This document shows, in pieces, positions 13,201 to 25,200 of a stretch of DNA of 64,000 bases; the first letter of the stretch is position 1; each line of letters opens with the position of its first letter. The notes beneath the pieces were generated by a model. The model searched no databases. It saw only the letters and a program-made list of their open reading frames with translations, and was not told the DNA's origin. Source of the stretch: Crocodylus rhombifer (lineage: Eukaryota > Chordata > Crocodylia > Crocodylidae); contig JAVSML010024005.1 of NCBI GenBank assembly GCA_038503035.1, positions 817,530-881,529 on the forward strand. The letters run 5' to 3'. The position numbers were made by a program, and so were the translations under genes.

Positions 13201-16200
13201 ACAGACTGAGCCTTAAATACCCTAAAATATTGTCCTGCATGGCACTGTCTGCAAATAAAGGTAATTTTAGTTTAAATGGACCTGATTTTGATCTCTTTGT
13301 AGGCAGATAGTGTTTGAATTAACTTATACAATTCCTACACCAGTGATTTTCAACCAGGGTGCTGCAAGATCCCTTTTAAGTGTGTTATGGTGCCTGGCCC
13401 CTGTGTGAGGAAGTTGGTGCTCTCCTCCTCCAGTCCAGCATCTGTGCCAGCTACCCCAGCCTGTGGCAGCTCCTCTGAGGACTGACACCGTGGCTGCCCT
13501 CCCCTAGCACTCCTGGTGGGTGGCCACCCCCACATTCCCAGAAAAATGCTCTGTTGCAGACAGGTAGACAGGAGGGCCAGTGCGAGGCTGAAGCTGTGCT
13601 TTCAGCCTAGTTCATCCCCTCCACTCCTCCCACAAGCCTGGGGCCAGTGGGAGGGACAGGGGAGGGCAGATGGCTCCAGCTGCCAGTGTGTGAGACCCTG
13701 GAGGAATAGCTTTGTCAGCAGATAGTGCTATGGTGAAGGGTATAGACTGGGTGCAGGGAAGGGGCAGACAAGACCAGGGGACTCCAGTGTGAGGTCTTGC
13801 CCCTGCCACTCTTACCTGACTCCAGCTAGATCAGTGGTGCTCAACCTTGTTAGCCTCAAGGCCTCCCCTCCATATCTTTTTTGAATATAACAATCCTCAG
13901 CTGCGGCGCTGCATAATTCATAGTAGCTCTGGAGCAATGTCTTGAGCCGGGGCAGGCAATTATTTTGGGCGGAGAGGCACTTACTGAGTTTTGGCAAACC
14001 ATTGAGGGCCACATGGCAGGCAGCCAGGGACAGATAAATATTTATTTTCTAAATTTTTTAGGGGCCCTGTGAGTCGAATAGAATGGCCTGGCGGGCTGCA
14101 TTCGGCCCCTGAGCCACATTTTGCCCATTCCTGGTCTTGATCCTTAAAAGGTTGGGAACCCCTATCCTAGACATTCCCTCCTAATTTGGGAAGGTGTGGG
14201 GAGGGAAGGAAAGGCCAATTAATGTAAACACATTAAGCATATTTTTTAAAATTTGCTGTAAAGGCAAGTGCTTTTCCCCACTGTAATTAGCATGAGAAGA
14301 GAGTCTCTCTATAAGTTACCTGGAGAACCCCATGCAGCCTTCAGTTACATAGTTCCCCAAGGAAGTAGAGCTGTGTGAAACAGCTACATTTCTTTTTGGT
14401 TTTGGATTCAACCATTTCAGAGGACTGTGATTGGTTTTAGTGTTTTGGATCCCTGTTCTGTTTCAATTCAGCCGAATCTGTTTCGGAGTTTCTGCGCCGA
14501 TTCAGATCGGCTGGGGAGAGGCAGGCACAGCCGAGCGGCTGCGGCTTCTCCAGCTGTGCCTGCCTCTGCCCCAGTACAGAGAGCTGCAGAAGAAGCCTCC
14601 ATGTCTGCCCTGCTTAGCCCCATCCCCCTCCTGGCACTTTAAAAGGAGGACTGCAGGGCTGTGCCAGACTATTCCCGGGGGGTGCCTCTGAAACATTTCC
14701 GAAACGTTTCAGAGAAGTTTCAGAGCCTTCTGTTTTGTTTCGGATTCGGTGTTTCAGGCGCCGAAATGAGCCAAAACACCTCTGAAACAAAACAACTACT
14801 GAAATTTCACACCGCCCTCCAAGGAAGGTGGAAATCTTTGTGCATCAACAAGGCTTTTACACTGTTGATAAATAAGATAAAGAACGTGTCTTTACTTTGG
14901 GGGTAGCTCAGCTGACTGGAAGCTTCCTCATACAAGTATGTCCACTGTTGTCTTCCTATACAGAACCTAGGCATTCTTGTTAAAGCTTCCAGATCTTATA
15001 CTTGTGGAAAAAAACCTTTTAAGAAAAAAATGTTTGCGTCCACTCTGGACAGAGCAATTTCTGCTGTCATGCTGCCAGACTTGTAGGCTGAGCTGCATTC
15101 ATTCCACCTTGGGTCAACTCCCGAGCATGTTGAGGAAGTATAACTGTCCCCACCAGTTCCTTCAGCTCTACTCCCTTGAGCCAGTAATTCAGGGGAGGGA
15201 GGATAAATTTCTCTGTTTGTTCCCCAACCCCTGCCTGCTGTCCTCCTTGGCTGGCTGAGGTCAAGCCCAGCACCCTCTTGTGCTGACTCTCATGTTTTCT
15301 TCTTATGCTATGGCTGGCCTTTGTTGTAGTCACGTGCTCAGTACCAGCAGTCTTCTCTGGCCTGGGGAGGCAAGCAGGAGACACTTGGCTTCTTATCCCA
15401 TTGAAAAGCAGACTGGAAGGTCCCAGTGAGGGGATACCATGGTCCTCCTCCCCTCCTATCATGGAGACAGAGGAAGTACAGCTGCCATTGGAGTAGCCAG
15501 GACAAATGGGAAAGTGTTTTCTTTTAAAGGGAGGACTTGCAGAAAGACTGACCTGCAGCCCTCTGAAATCAAGAGTGCCTTGAATACAAACAGACAGTGT
15601 CTACGAGTTCATACCCACCATCTGCCTTAAGGGTGCAACAAACATCTGTTTGACAGCAGGCTGCAGTGCTACTTGACTGCTCAGAGCTAGAAGTGGAGAG
15701 CAGCAAAGCCAATTGAATTGCAGGGAAAATTCAAGATAATCTTCTAGTGGGACATGCATGCAGAACACAGGTGTTCAGACCTTTGCTGTTGTAAGCAATG
15801 CGACTGTGGGAGCTATGAAGGTTGGTGCTTTGGTTTTACTTTGGGGGTGGGCAAAATATGGCCCGTGGGCCGAGTCCAGCCTGCCAGGCCATTCTATCCG
15901 GCCTGCAGGACCCCTTTAAAATTTAGAAAATTATTCCCGGCTGGTGGCTGCCTCTCAAAATTGCAGGAGGAGCTGGCAGCAGGACCCAGTGGTGGCAGCA
16001 GCAAGGCACCCTGGCCTGTCTCCAATCCCCCAACTGGAAGCTTCTGCCTAGCAGAGGCTTCTAGCCTGGTGACCATGGGGTTGTTCCCTCTCCTCCCTCA
16101 GATAAGAACGGGTGGAGGGAATGGCAGGGGGAGGTTCACTGGCAGTCACCCCACTCTGCAGGGGCTAGGCTGAGCCAAGCTGGCTCCATGCTGTACCATG

Positions 16201-19200
16201 CAGCTGGGAACCATGTTGTGCTAGAGCCAGCCCACGCTGGCCAACACCATGAGGTTCCCAGCTGCGTGGCCAGGACCACACGGTGCAGCATGGAGTGAGC
16301 CCAGCCTGGCCAGGGAAGGAGGGGAGGGGCAGGAAGCAGCAGCAGGCCATGGCAGTGGTGGTGGAGTGGCAACAGCAGTGGCAAGTGGGCATGTGGGAGG
16401 GAAAGTAGGGAAGCGGCAGGGGAAGGGTAGCAGTGGCAGAGGGAGAAGTGGTGGGAGCATGGGACCCATGCTGGTACCCTGGGGCCTGTGGAGACCCAGG
16501 GTGGTGCAGCAGGAGCTCAGGGCCTGGGTGCAGGGTCCGCCTGGCTGCATCATGTGTGGCTCCCATGCAGTCTGCCTGAGCAGTGTGCCTCTGGGAAGAG
16601 TCATGTGTGATGGAGGCAGCAACCTGGCCATGCTCACTACTTCACGCAGGTCCGGCTCCACCCCTCTCTCTGCCACCCTGGCTAAGCCCCATGACCTGCA
16701 CCACCAGCTTTATTGCACAGGGCTTGGTGGGGCTGCCACCTGCAACCAGGGACTAGGGTGGGAGCACAGGGAGCTGCACGCTATGGGGCCAGGCAGGGGT
16801 AGCCCTGCTCACTGCCCCCACAGGCAGCTCCAGGGACTGGCACACTCCAGGGACTGTAAGGACCCACCCCCTCACCCCCCCTCCACATGCACCAACACCC
16901 CCCCACCCCCACCATTCGCTCAAACACATGCTCCCACACACAGTCCCACCCCACCCACCATAACCCCACACCCTCCCACTGCCCCCACCCCAACCACATA
17001 CTCTACCCCATACCCATCCACACACCCCACCTACCATACCTGCCCCCCCCCACACACGCCCAGTCCCAAGATGGTGACTAGGGGGCAGGGGGCTTGTCAA
17101 CAGCTCATCAAAACTCATTATTGGCCCTCCAGCTGGAATAATTGCCTGCCCCTGTTTTACATGCTTACAGAAAGACAGCATTTTCAGATGCACGTTGCCC
17201 CAAATGCCAGGCTGGGGTACCCATTCAGTGGAAGGAATTTACCCTTCCTCCTCCTTTTCCGCAATAGGCTTGACTTCATGTTGTGGTCTTACATGTTGCT
17301 TACCTTTGAGATCTGTCAAGCTCACATCCAGAGTTGGTGAAGCTACAGTCCACCCGTCTGAATAGAGGAGGAGTCGTGAGTAAAGTGCCTCTGAAGGGAG
17401 AAGAGATGGCATCTCATCATTGTACAATACAAACAAGGGAGAATAAAATAAATTAGGGATTCTCTAGATGTGCTGCAAAACCATAGCAACTGATTTAAAA
17501 ATAATAATTTTTAACTTGATTTAAAAATAGTAATTCCTAATGCGTCCTTAGTAGTATCTGGGCTCTTGGGCACTGACCTTCCAAGATATAGGTTAGGGGC
17601 TTTGAGTTGTAATGAATTTCATGTCAGCATGAACTTGACATACGGAGTTGCAGTAAGGAAATAATTAAAACACAAACCCTCCATTAATCAGTTTAAATTT
17701 AGCAGCTGTTTATAATCCCATGAAAACACAAAAACAAGACTTTTCCCTGCTGACTTTTTTTTGTCCTTTTCTGCTTCATAAACACTGTTTTCCTCTGGTT
17801 TTATTCCTTCAGGAACCAATCTGACTCTGCCAATACTCCAGCAGTATCTGTGTCAACAGGAGTAGGTGCTGTTTTGAGTAGAATTTTAGCTAATGGTTGC
17901 CTAGGAGAAGGCAGATCACCTGTTGCTGGGCCTTTTTCATGGATTTTTTTTCTTATTTTGCTTTCGACTCACTAAAATCCTGTTTTTGAATGTTTTTGTA
18001 AGAAATGAATTGATTTTTATTTCATTTGTTTTTGTTTCTCTTCTTTTTGCCATATTAAACTACTAAACAAGAGACATTTATTCACAAATTCTAACTAGTC
18101 TTAAGTGCTGGCGGTGGGTACAGGATTTAACAATCAGTGTTACAGAAAGCAGTCTTGAGTTTTATTTTAGCTACCAGGCTTTGGGGAGCTGACATGGTGT
18201 TGTCCCTTACACACAAAAAGACTCAAATGGTGGAATTACTACTCTCCAGGTTGTTCTAAAGAAAGCCTGGTTTTAGGGTTAAGCACTAAACAGGGACCTA
18301 ATCAATTTGGATTCAGTTCTCTGGTTTAGTTCTCAAACTTCTGTGTGAACTTCATGAAGTCACTTTGTCTCAAGTCTTCATCTGTAAATTGAGGACAAAA
18401 ATGCTTCCTTTCTCCACACCATTTGTTTTTATTTAGGTTGTAAACTCTTTCAAACAGGAACTGCTTCTGCATGCCTCTAAAATTCAGTGTTAGGATGAAG
18501 CGTGGACTGTAGCACTACAGTAAGGCTATGGGCAGACGCATATTTTAGCTGCTTTAAAAGGAGAGGAGGAGGGGGAATGGCTGCTCTGAAGTACACAGCA
18601 ACTGTTAACAATCTAACTCTCACATATGTATGATCCTGTACCTGTACTGATGCCAGTTAGCTAAATTACCCGAATGTTGGTCATGAATGAAGCAAGGGTA
18701 AAGTTAGCATGGCTTTGCTATACTTACATTGCTAAAGATTCATACAGCTGGCATTGTGGTATTGAAACAATTGTTATATCTGTCTATATCCTAAGTCTTG
18801 TAGTTCTTGAATATGGACAAACCTAGATCTTAAATGGATCAGGTTCTGTGGGGTGGTGGCAGCAGGTTTTCTCCTCCAGAAGAGCATCGGTCCAAAGGAT
18901 TGCAAAGAGGGGGCATGGTATTAGCTTCTACAATAAGACTGGTATTTTACTGGTATTGGAATGCTTTTTTTTCCAAAGGAGGAGAGAGAAGAGCATTGGG
19001 TAACTCACATGTGAGTCAGTTAACTTGTCAGTTTTTTGGCAGAGTTGTTTACAAGTGCATATAAATATAAATATAGGCTGTAAGAATCAAATGTATTTCT
19101 ACCTACCTCATCATGAGTATGCACTAGAGGGCTGCATGCACCATCTTATTTTTAGCATTGCCTAAGTTCTTTGTCCTTGACTTTGCAACTTGAATATTCG

Positions 19201-22200
19201 TTTAACGTAGTATTTTTGTAGGTGATTTCCTAGTTAAAAGACAAACAAACCTGAACAAACAGATTTCATCCTATAATAGCAGACTAACGCTCCATGTGGG
19301 CAAGGTTGCAATCTCTAGTTTCAGAGCACAGACCTCTGCTACTTGATGTAATAAAGTAACTGATAGCTGAAAGTAAGTTGCCATCTAGCTCAGTCATTAA
19401 TTGGAGATAAGACCCTAGCCAGTGGGTTTCATAGACACTGACTGACTTACTACTCTGAGATTGAACAATCTTGTTTCCTCGCCAGTTTGGAAGATGGTGT
19501 ATTATAGTGCATGCAACCCCTTTGCCAGGGTCTTCTCCCCCACTTCCTGATCCCCCATATTAGTGGATGTAGGTGTGCAAATGTGATTCACAAGAGAAAC
19601 CCGGACATTTCAAATGGGAATCTATAGTGTTAAAAACATTCCAACCTGTTCTGGGCTTTGAGTTCTTTGCAACAGAAAAATTGCTCTATTTTTCTGCAGT
19701 CAAAAAATGAGTGAAAGCTTAGAACTGGCATTTTTCAAGGGTCACCCTGAGTCTAAAGAAGTTGAGAACTACTCACTCATGTAGACCCTTTGCCCTGGTT
19801 CATTCCTGCTGCTGCCTCCCAGCCCAGCTGTTCTGTGGGTCACCCTGTCTGAATCCTAGTTCCCCACTTCAGCTTCTTCTTCCAATCTACTCCATCCGCT
19901 GCTGTCACATCTCTGGATCTGACCTTTGCTTTCCATTCCAGTTCAGTAGCTTCCTCCCTTATCCATGCTACTGAGATGCCAGCAGGAGGAGCATTATGAG
20001 CTGTGAGACTCCTTGCTGTTGTGTCAGCTGCTACCACCATAGCAGCAATTGCAAAGAAAAAAAAAAAAGTCCTGCTCTGTCCTTGGAGCATGCCCAGTTA
20101 AGATTGTTCAATCTTGGTTCACACTTGCTCAACAGGCACTTTCATGTGTCTGGATGTTTTGATGTCCATAGGTGGGTTTCCTACCCATTCCCCTCCTTCT
20201 CTCCTTTTAAAGCAGCTAAAATTTCAATCGGTTTCCGCAGGAACAGAAATGGGGGGGCATTTTTGAGTGAGCCCTCTCTTTCCGTATCTCAGGTCCCTCC
20301 TAGAAAGCACAAAAGTGCTGGTGCTTCCAGCAATTTCTCTGAAACTTCATTTGAAGAAACATGAACTGTTTTTGATCACTGCTTTGCAAAAAAAATGTAA
20401 CTTGATGCAGACACCCAGTAGATCAGAGCTATCTAACATCAAAGTGGTCAGAGGCCACCCACCACAGGAGCTGCACTAACAGGGGCTGCACACCAGTCAG
20501 CCTGCATGAGCCACAGATGACTTCTCATGGCTCACCCTCAGCTCCCCAGCCAGTGGCATCCCCACTGCAGTGCACTGAGTGGGCTTCCTGGTCCACAGGC
20601 TCCTCCAGCATAACAGGCTCTACACTGCACCACTTCCAGGGGCAAGAGCAGGAAGTGGAAGAGGGAGAGGGAGCCCAGAGACCCTGGCTGATGTTATAGC
20701 TGGGAAGATGGGGGGAGAGGGGGAAAAGAGGTGGCCGAGTATGGGTGGGGGGAATCCACAGATCAACTCCTCGTGGACCACAAGCAGAATCAACTATATG
20801 ATTCTGTAGTGATGCCAGTTAGCTAAATTACCCAATCATCTCTCAAACTCTGCCTAATTTAGTCAAGAGAAGACGCATTCTTGTTAGACTGCTTATCATT
20901 GACCTCTCCTTAAAAGCCTTGAAATGCTTCTTTGAACATAAATATTGTTTGTCTCATCTTGGCGGTGGGAGAGGTTGATTGCTTGTTTTATGCTGTTCTA
21001 GGTAGATGTCCTTAAGGCAACAGCTCTTCCCTTGTTGAAAAAATTTGGAATTGATGGTGAAAGTTTGGAGTTGAAGGTAAGGATTCTTTTTTTATTTTGT
21101 TTTTTTAAGTATCAGTTGACTTGCCACGTTGTCCTTGTTCACCAACGTTTGCTGTCCTCTTCTGTTGTTTGCAGATGTATCTTCATTAAGTTGTATTATA
21201 TTCATGACTGAAAATTTCAGGCCTGTCCAGGGTACTTTTATTAGGCAAGCAAAGTTGGCTATGGCTTGCAACATGCATGGTGGGAGAAAGATGCTAAGGT
21301 TGTTGAGTACGGGAGAAAAGGGAAAACATGGGTCAGTCTTCTCAGACTTGGTCTATGTGACTGAGTTCTGCCAACATCGCTATGTCAGCAAGGGGCGGGA
21401 AAAGATCTCATCTAGTAGCAAAAGCTCTGTTATCTGGCATCCCCTGGGAATGGGGGATGCCGGTTAATCAAATATGCCAGTTAATCAAATGTGCACCGTC
21501 TGGTGCACTCCCTGGCGTCAGTGTGCCGAGGGACAGGGAGGGGAGCCCTGTGCAGGCTGCTCTGCCCCACTCAGGCTGCTTTGCTCTGGGCCGTGGACCA
21601 AAGAAGTAAAGGAGAAGGGCTTGGCTTGTGGCGGTGAAACCAGAAGTGGGACGTCCAGTTTCGCTTTTGCCGCATTCCTCAGAAGCCAGTTAATGGAGCT
21701 TTCCGGTTGATAAAGTGCTGGATAACACAGCTTTTGCTGTAGTTGTTGGCAAACCCTCTGATGTAGACATACCTCTGTCAGAAGAAGGCCACTTGTGCCA
21801 GGAAAGCTTTTGCTGTTTTGGGGTGCTTATATAACTGGTGGCACAAACTCCTGCTAGAGATACGTGTCTACATTTAGTGGCCTATGCTAAAGCATTGTTG
21901 TTCTGGCTATGGTGGTAGTTGCCCCTGTACTGTAAACAAGGCCTCGGTTTCCTCCATATCCAAGTTCTTCTTCCACTTAGAAAAAGCCATTGCATTGCTG
22001 TTTTTCTTCTCTTCAGTCCATTCAGTCTCCTTGTATTTCACTCCCCAGCCCATGGGAGGACCAGAGAGTAATAGTGCAGTTTTCTGTCTCCTTTACCTCT
22101 GCTACTGGCAGTGAACAGCTGAACCCCAGAACTGTGGTAGATAGTTTAGAGAGACCTCTCCATTACACTCATTAAATGGCTATGCATTTTGCAGGTCCCA

Positions 22201-25200
22201 AAAACCTGGGTCTGGAAGTAAGGTTTGGGACGTATGAAGGAAACTGTGGTCCTTTTAAACCTAAAAGCATTTAAAAATAACCTTCCAAAATTCTACCTCA
22301 CTGCACACATTGCTTTCTGCCACTTTGAGTTCCTAAGTATTGACATAAATTTTTTGTACCTGTTTCATGTGCACACAGGTTAATTATTTAAAGCATCTTC
22401 TCTTTCTGACTGCCTGAGACATCTGTGTCTTTGTTGCTTTGTTTGTTTTGTGGGGGTGAGTTGAGTATTTGATTTAGTCCCTTGCATGTCAAACACCTGA
22501 GAATCCTCATTATCCTCTTTCCGATGCATGTTGTTTCTCTAGCTTTGAGGCACAGCTCTGCAGTTATTGCTGCTCGTGCTTAATGCTCGGTGGAAGTGTT
22601 TCAGAGGGAGGCAATGTCATGCCTGTTTTGCATCAGAAAGAGGATGATCTTTTACCTGAATTGGTTCTTGCATTACTTTAAGGCTGTAAATAGAAGTCGT
22701 ATTTGTCCCGACAGAAAGCTTTTTGTCACGGGATTGTACAGATGTCCACATCCGTTGTCTTGCTTTAAGTCCCTCTGAAGTATGCCGGATAAAATGTACT
22801 AACACTTTTTCCTGAGTCATCCTGTTGTACATGTATGCCAGTGATTCTCAACCAGGGTGCTGCTGCATTGAGATCTTTACAAGGATGCCATGGGGCGCCA
22901 TGCAATGTTAGCATTGTTAGGTGGGCAAACATGATTTACAACATAAACCCAGAGATTTCTAATTGGAATCCATAGTGTTCAAAACATTCTGACCTGTTCT
23001 GGTCTTTCTGAGTTCTTTGTAACAGGAGGATTGTTCTGCACTGGCATTTTCTGAGAGGGTGGCTTGAGTGTAAAGATGTTGAGAACCACTGCCCTGTATG
23101 GTTATTGCCATTCATTCCAGGGGCAAGCTGGTTGGTCTGTATGCTCTCTCTAGCCACCTTCTGGCAAAGGAGTAGCAATGCAGTTTGGAAGAAAAATGTA
23201 TGTAAATGACTGTGCTGCTCCTGTTGTGGATCTTAGTCAAACACCAGTAGAGTCAGTCCTGGGTCAAATTAAATGTCTCTTCTCTAGGTATCAGTTTTAC
23301 CTACCCGCATTCACACAGGACACCAGCCCCTGTGGTTAATACCTAATGCTGGGAGGACAGCTGTCAGCTTTGATTTGTAACTGTATTCCTTGTGTTTTTT
23401 ATCTGTTTATTCCACTTACCTGTTTTCTCTTTCCTGCCTGTTTCTAGATCACCAGAAGAGGAATGCCCCCCAAAGGGGGTGGGGAGGTGGTATTTTCCTG
23501 TCCAGTAAGGAAAACCTTGCAGCCCATTCAGTTCACAGATCCTGGCAAGATCAAGCGCATCAGAGGAACAGCGTATCTTTTTTTTTTTTTCCCCTCCCTG
23601 CTTTCCAGGGATTTTTTTTTAAATCTTCCACAGACTACATTTTCTCATGTGTGGGGGTAGGGGGAGAGAAGGACAGCAGAGTGACACAGTGAGATTGTCA
23701 TGCTTGGTACCCAGTGGTATGATCACAGTGATTTATTAAATTGCTGCATATAAGCCCTTTGTCTGTAAACCAGTCTATAAAATTAAAATAGATTAAAAGT
23801 GTTTGCTTAAGTAGCAAGAAAAATATACACACTTTCTAATCATGCATCATACAGTGTTCCTGGAAAGGCAATTTCAGTATTTGATTTATTTTTTAAAAAG
23901 CAACAAACTTAGTTTTATTGTAGCTTCACTTGATAGGCGCTTTTCTTTTTATAATGATGAGACTAAATGCATGTCAGATGGGAGCCTAGAATTAAGCTGC
24001 ACAGAACACATGTGCACTTGAGCATTGGCTGTCTTATAAAAAACTGGATTAGTTTTTAAACCTCAATAGCACCGTCAGAGATGGAGTGATGAAATGCTGG
24101 GGAAAGAGTATGCTATAGCAAAATGCAAATTATAACACCACAGCTCCACAGAACAGATCCTTGCATTTAGTTCTTGTTTTTTCACACCTTGTCTTCCTCA
24201 CACCTTCTGTTCCCTCAAAGATGGCAAGAATTTTTCTTGATCAGAAGTGCAGGTATTCCATGCCCTCTTGGGCATGAAAGAATTGGAATTCACACTCCCT
24301 ATGAGCTGTGGCTTGTTAGTAGCTTAGAATATAACTGTAACTCAGAAACTGGATTGTTTGGAACTAATTTTTAAATTGTCTCAAGGAGGAAAATCAGAAC
24401 AAATGCAGTGACTTGCAGTGTAGTCAGCTTTTATTTCTGGCCCTTCCTCATGAACTCCCTTCTGACATGCAAAAGAATGAAGCATCTTGTCCTATAGTCT
24501 TGGGATTGGTACAGCTTCACTAGTCTTTGTTACAGTGTGTGCACTGAATCGGTCAACAAGGAAGGATTTACATGTTTGATAGTGTCACGCTCTTTATCGT
24601 AGTCTTTCCAGAACTTCAACTTTCATGAAGCTGCTTTGTGTCCTTCTCACTTCTGCTTTGTGAACTTAGATGCCATGTCTGCATTTGAAGACACCAGAAT
24701 TGAGCTTTGTATGTGAACCACCTTCCCCCTTTACACTGTGGCTTCCCTTTTCTTTTCCCCTGATCTTGTTCCCAGGAGACTTTGAGGCAGGGGTTGTCCA
24801 GAAAGCAAGGTTGGAAGCAGCACTGTTAAAGTGCGTCATTTTGCTTTCTGCCAGCCTAGGAGCCCTCTGTTGGATGCGAGTGTTGTCCCAATGTACAATT
24901 GTGCAGAATTGCTTCCTTGTATCCATTGTGCTTTTGTAGTATTTGTAAGCCATTTTCAGCCTTTTTTCATTTGCAAGCCCCTAAAAATTACAAATGGAGG
25001 TGCAGACCCCTTTGAGTTGTGTGTGTATTCACACACTTTTGATTGATCGCAGTCTTTCACAGTCTGTGGATCATAGGTTGAAAACCACTGTGGTAGTGCA
25101 ATCTTACATTTACACAGTGCCTTTGATTCCCAAGAGTTTTTGGTACCCTCATATAAACTGTGGACAGGGATCAGTTTGCTAATCATTATTTACTGCCTTT

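Larger units (their letters stand above)
8814..21001 (+). other. RCL1: RCL1 intron 3 (12.2 kb)
   Basis: It is rich in DNA transposons: hATs at 9924-10133, 13832-14164 (nested), 14366-14819, 15842-17154 and parts at 13341 and 19565, plus a foldback MITE at 12696-12922. A moderately GC-rich stretch at 9050-9900, with a TATA-like CCTATAAGCC at about 9229, could be part of an old LTR, but I could not find termini. A purine-rich tract runs at 11160-11510 and a T-run at about 11781-11802. No other exon is seen. Confidence 0.75.
21077..23447 (+). other. RCL1: RCL1 intron 4 (2.4 kb)
   Basis: It contains a Tigger-like element (21417-21738) and a hAT (22838-23092). Otherwise nothing is recognised. Confidence 0.8.

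Noticed and set aside
16249..17340. 363-codon plus-strand open frame
   Set aside because: It spans the GC-rich interior and CAC tract of a hAT element and continues past its end. Composition is low complexity and it shows no domain.
23573..23612. T-rich run and TTTCCAG just after exon 5, as a possible alternative acceptor
   Set aside because: Only 40 bases after a donor is too close for an intron, and the RCL1 frame is fully explained by the 26286 acceptor.
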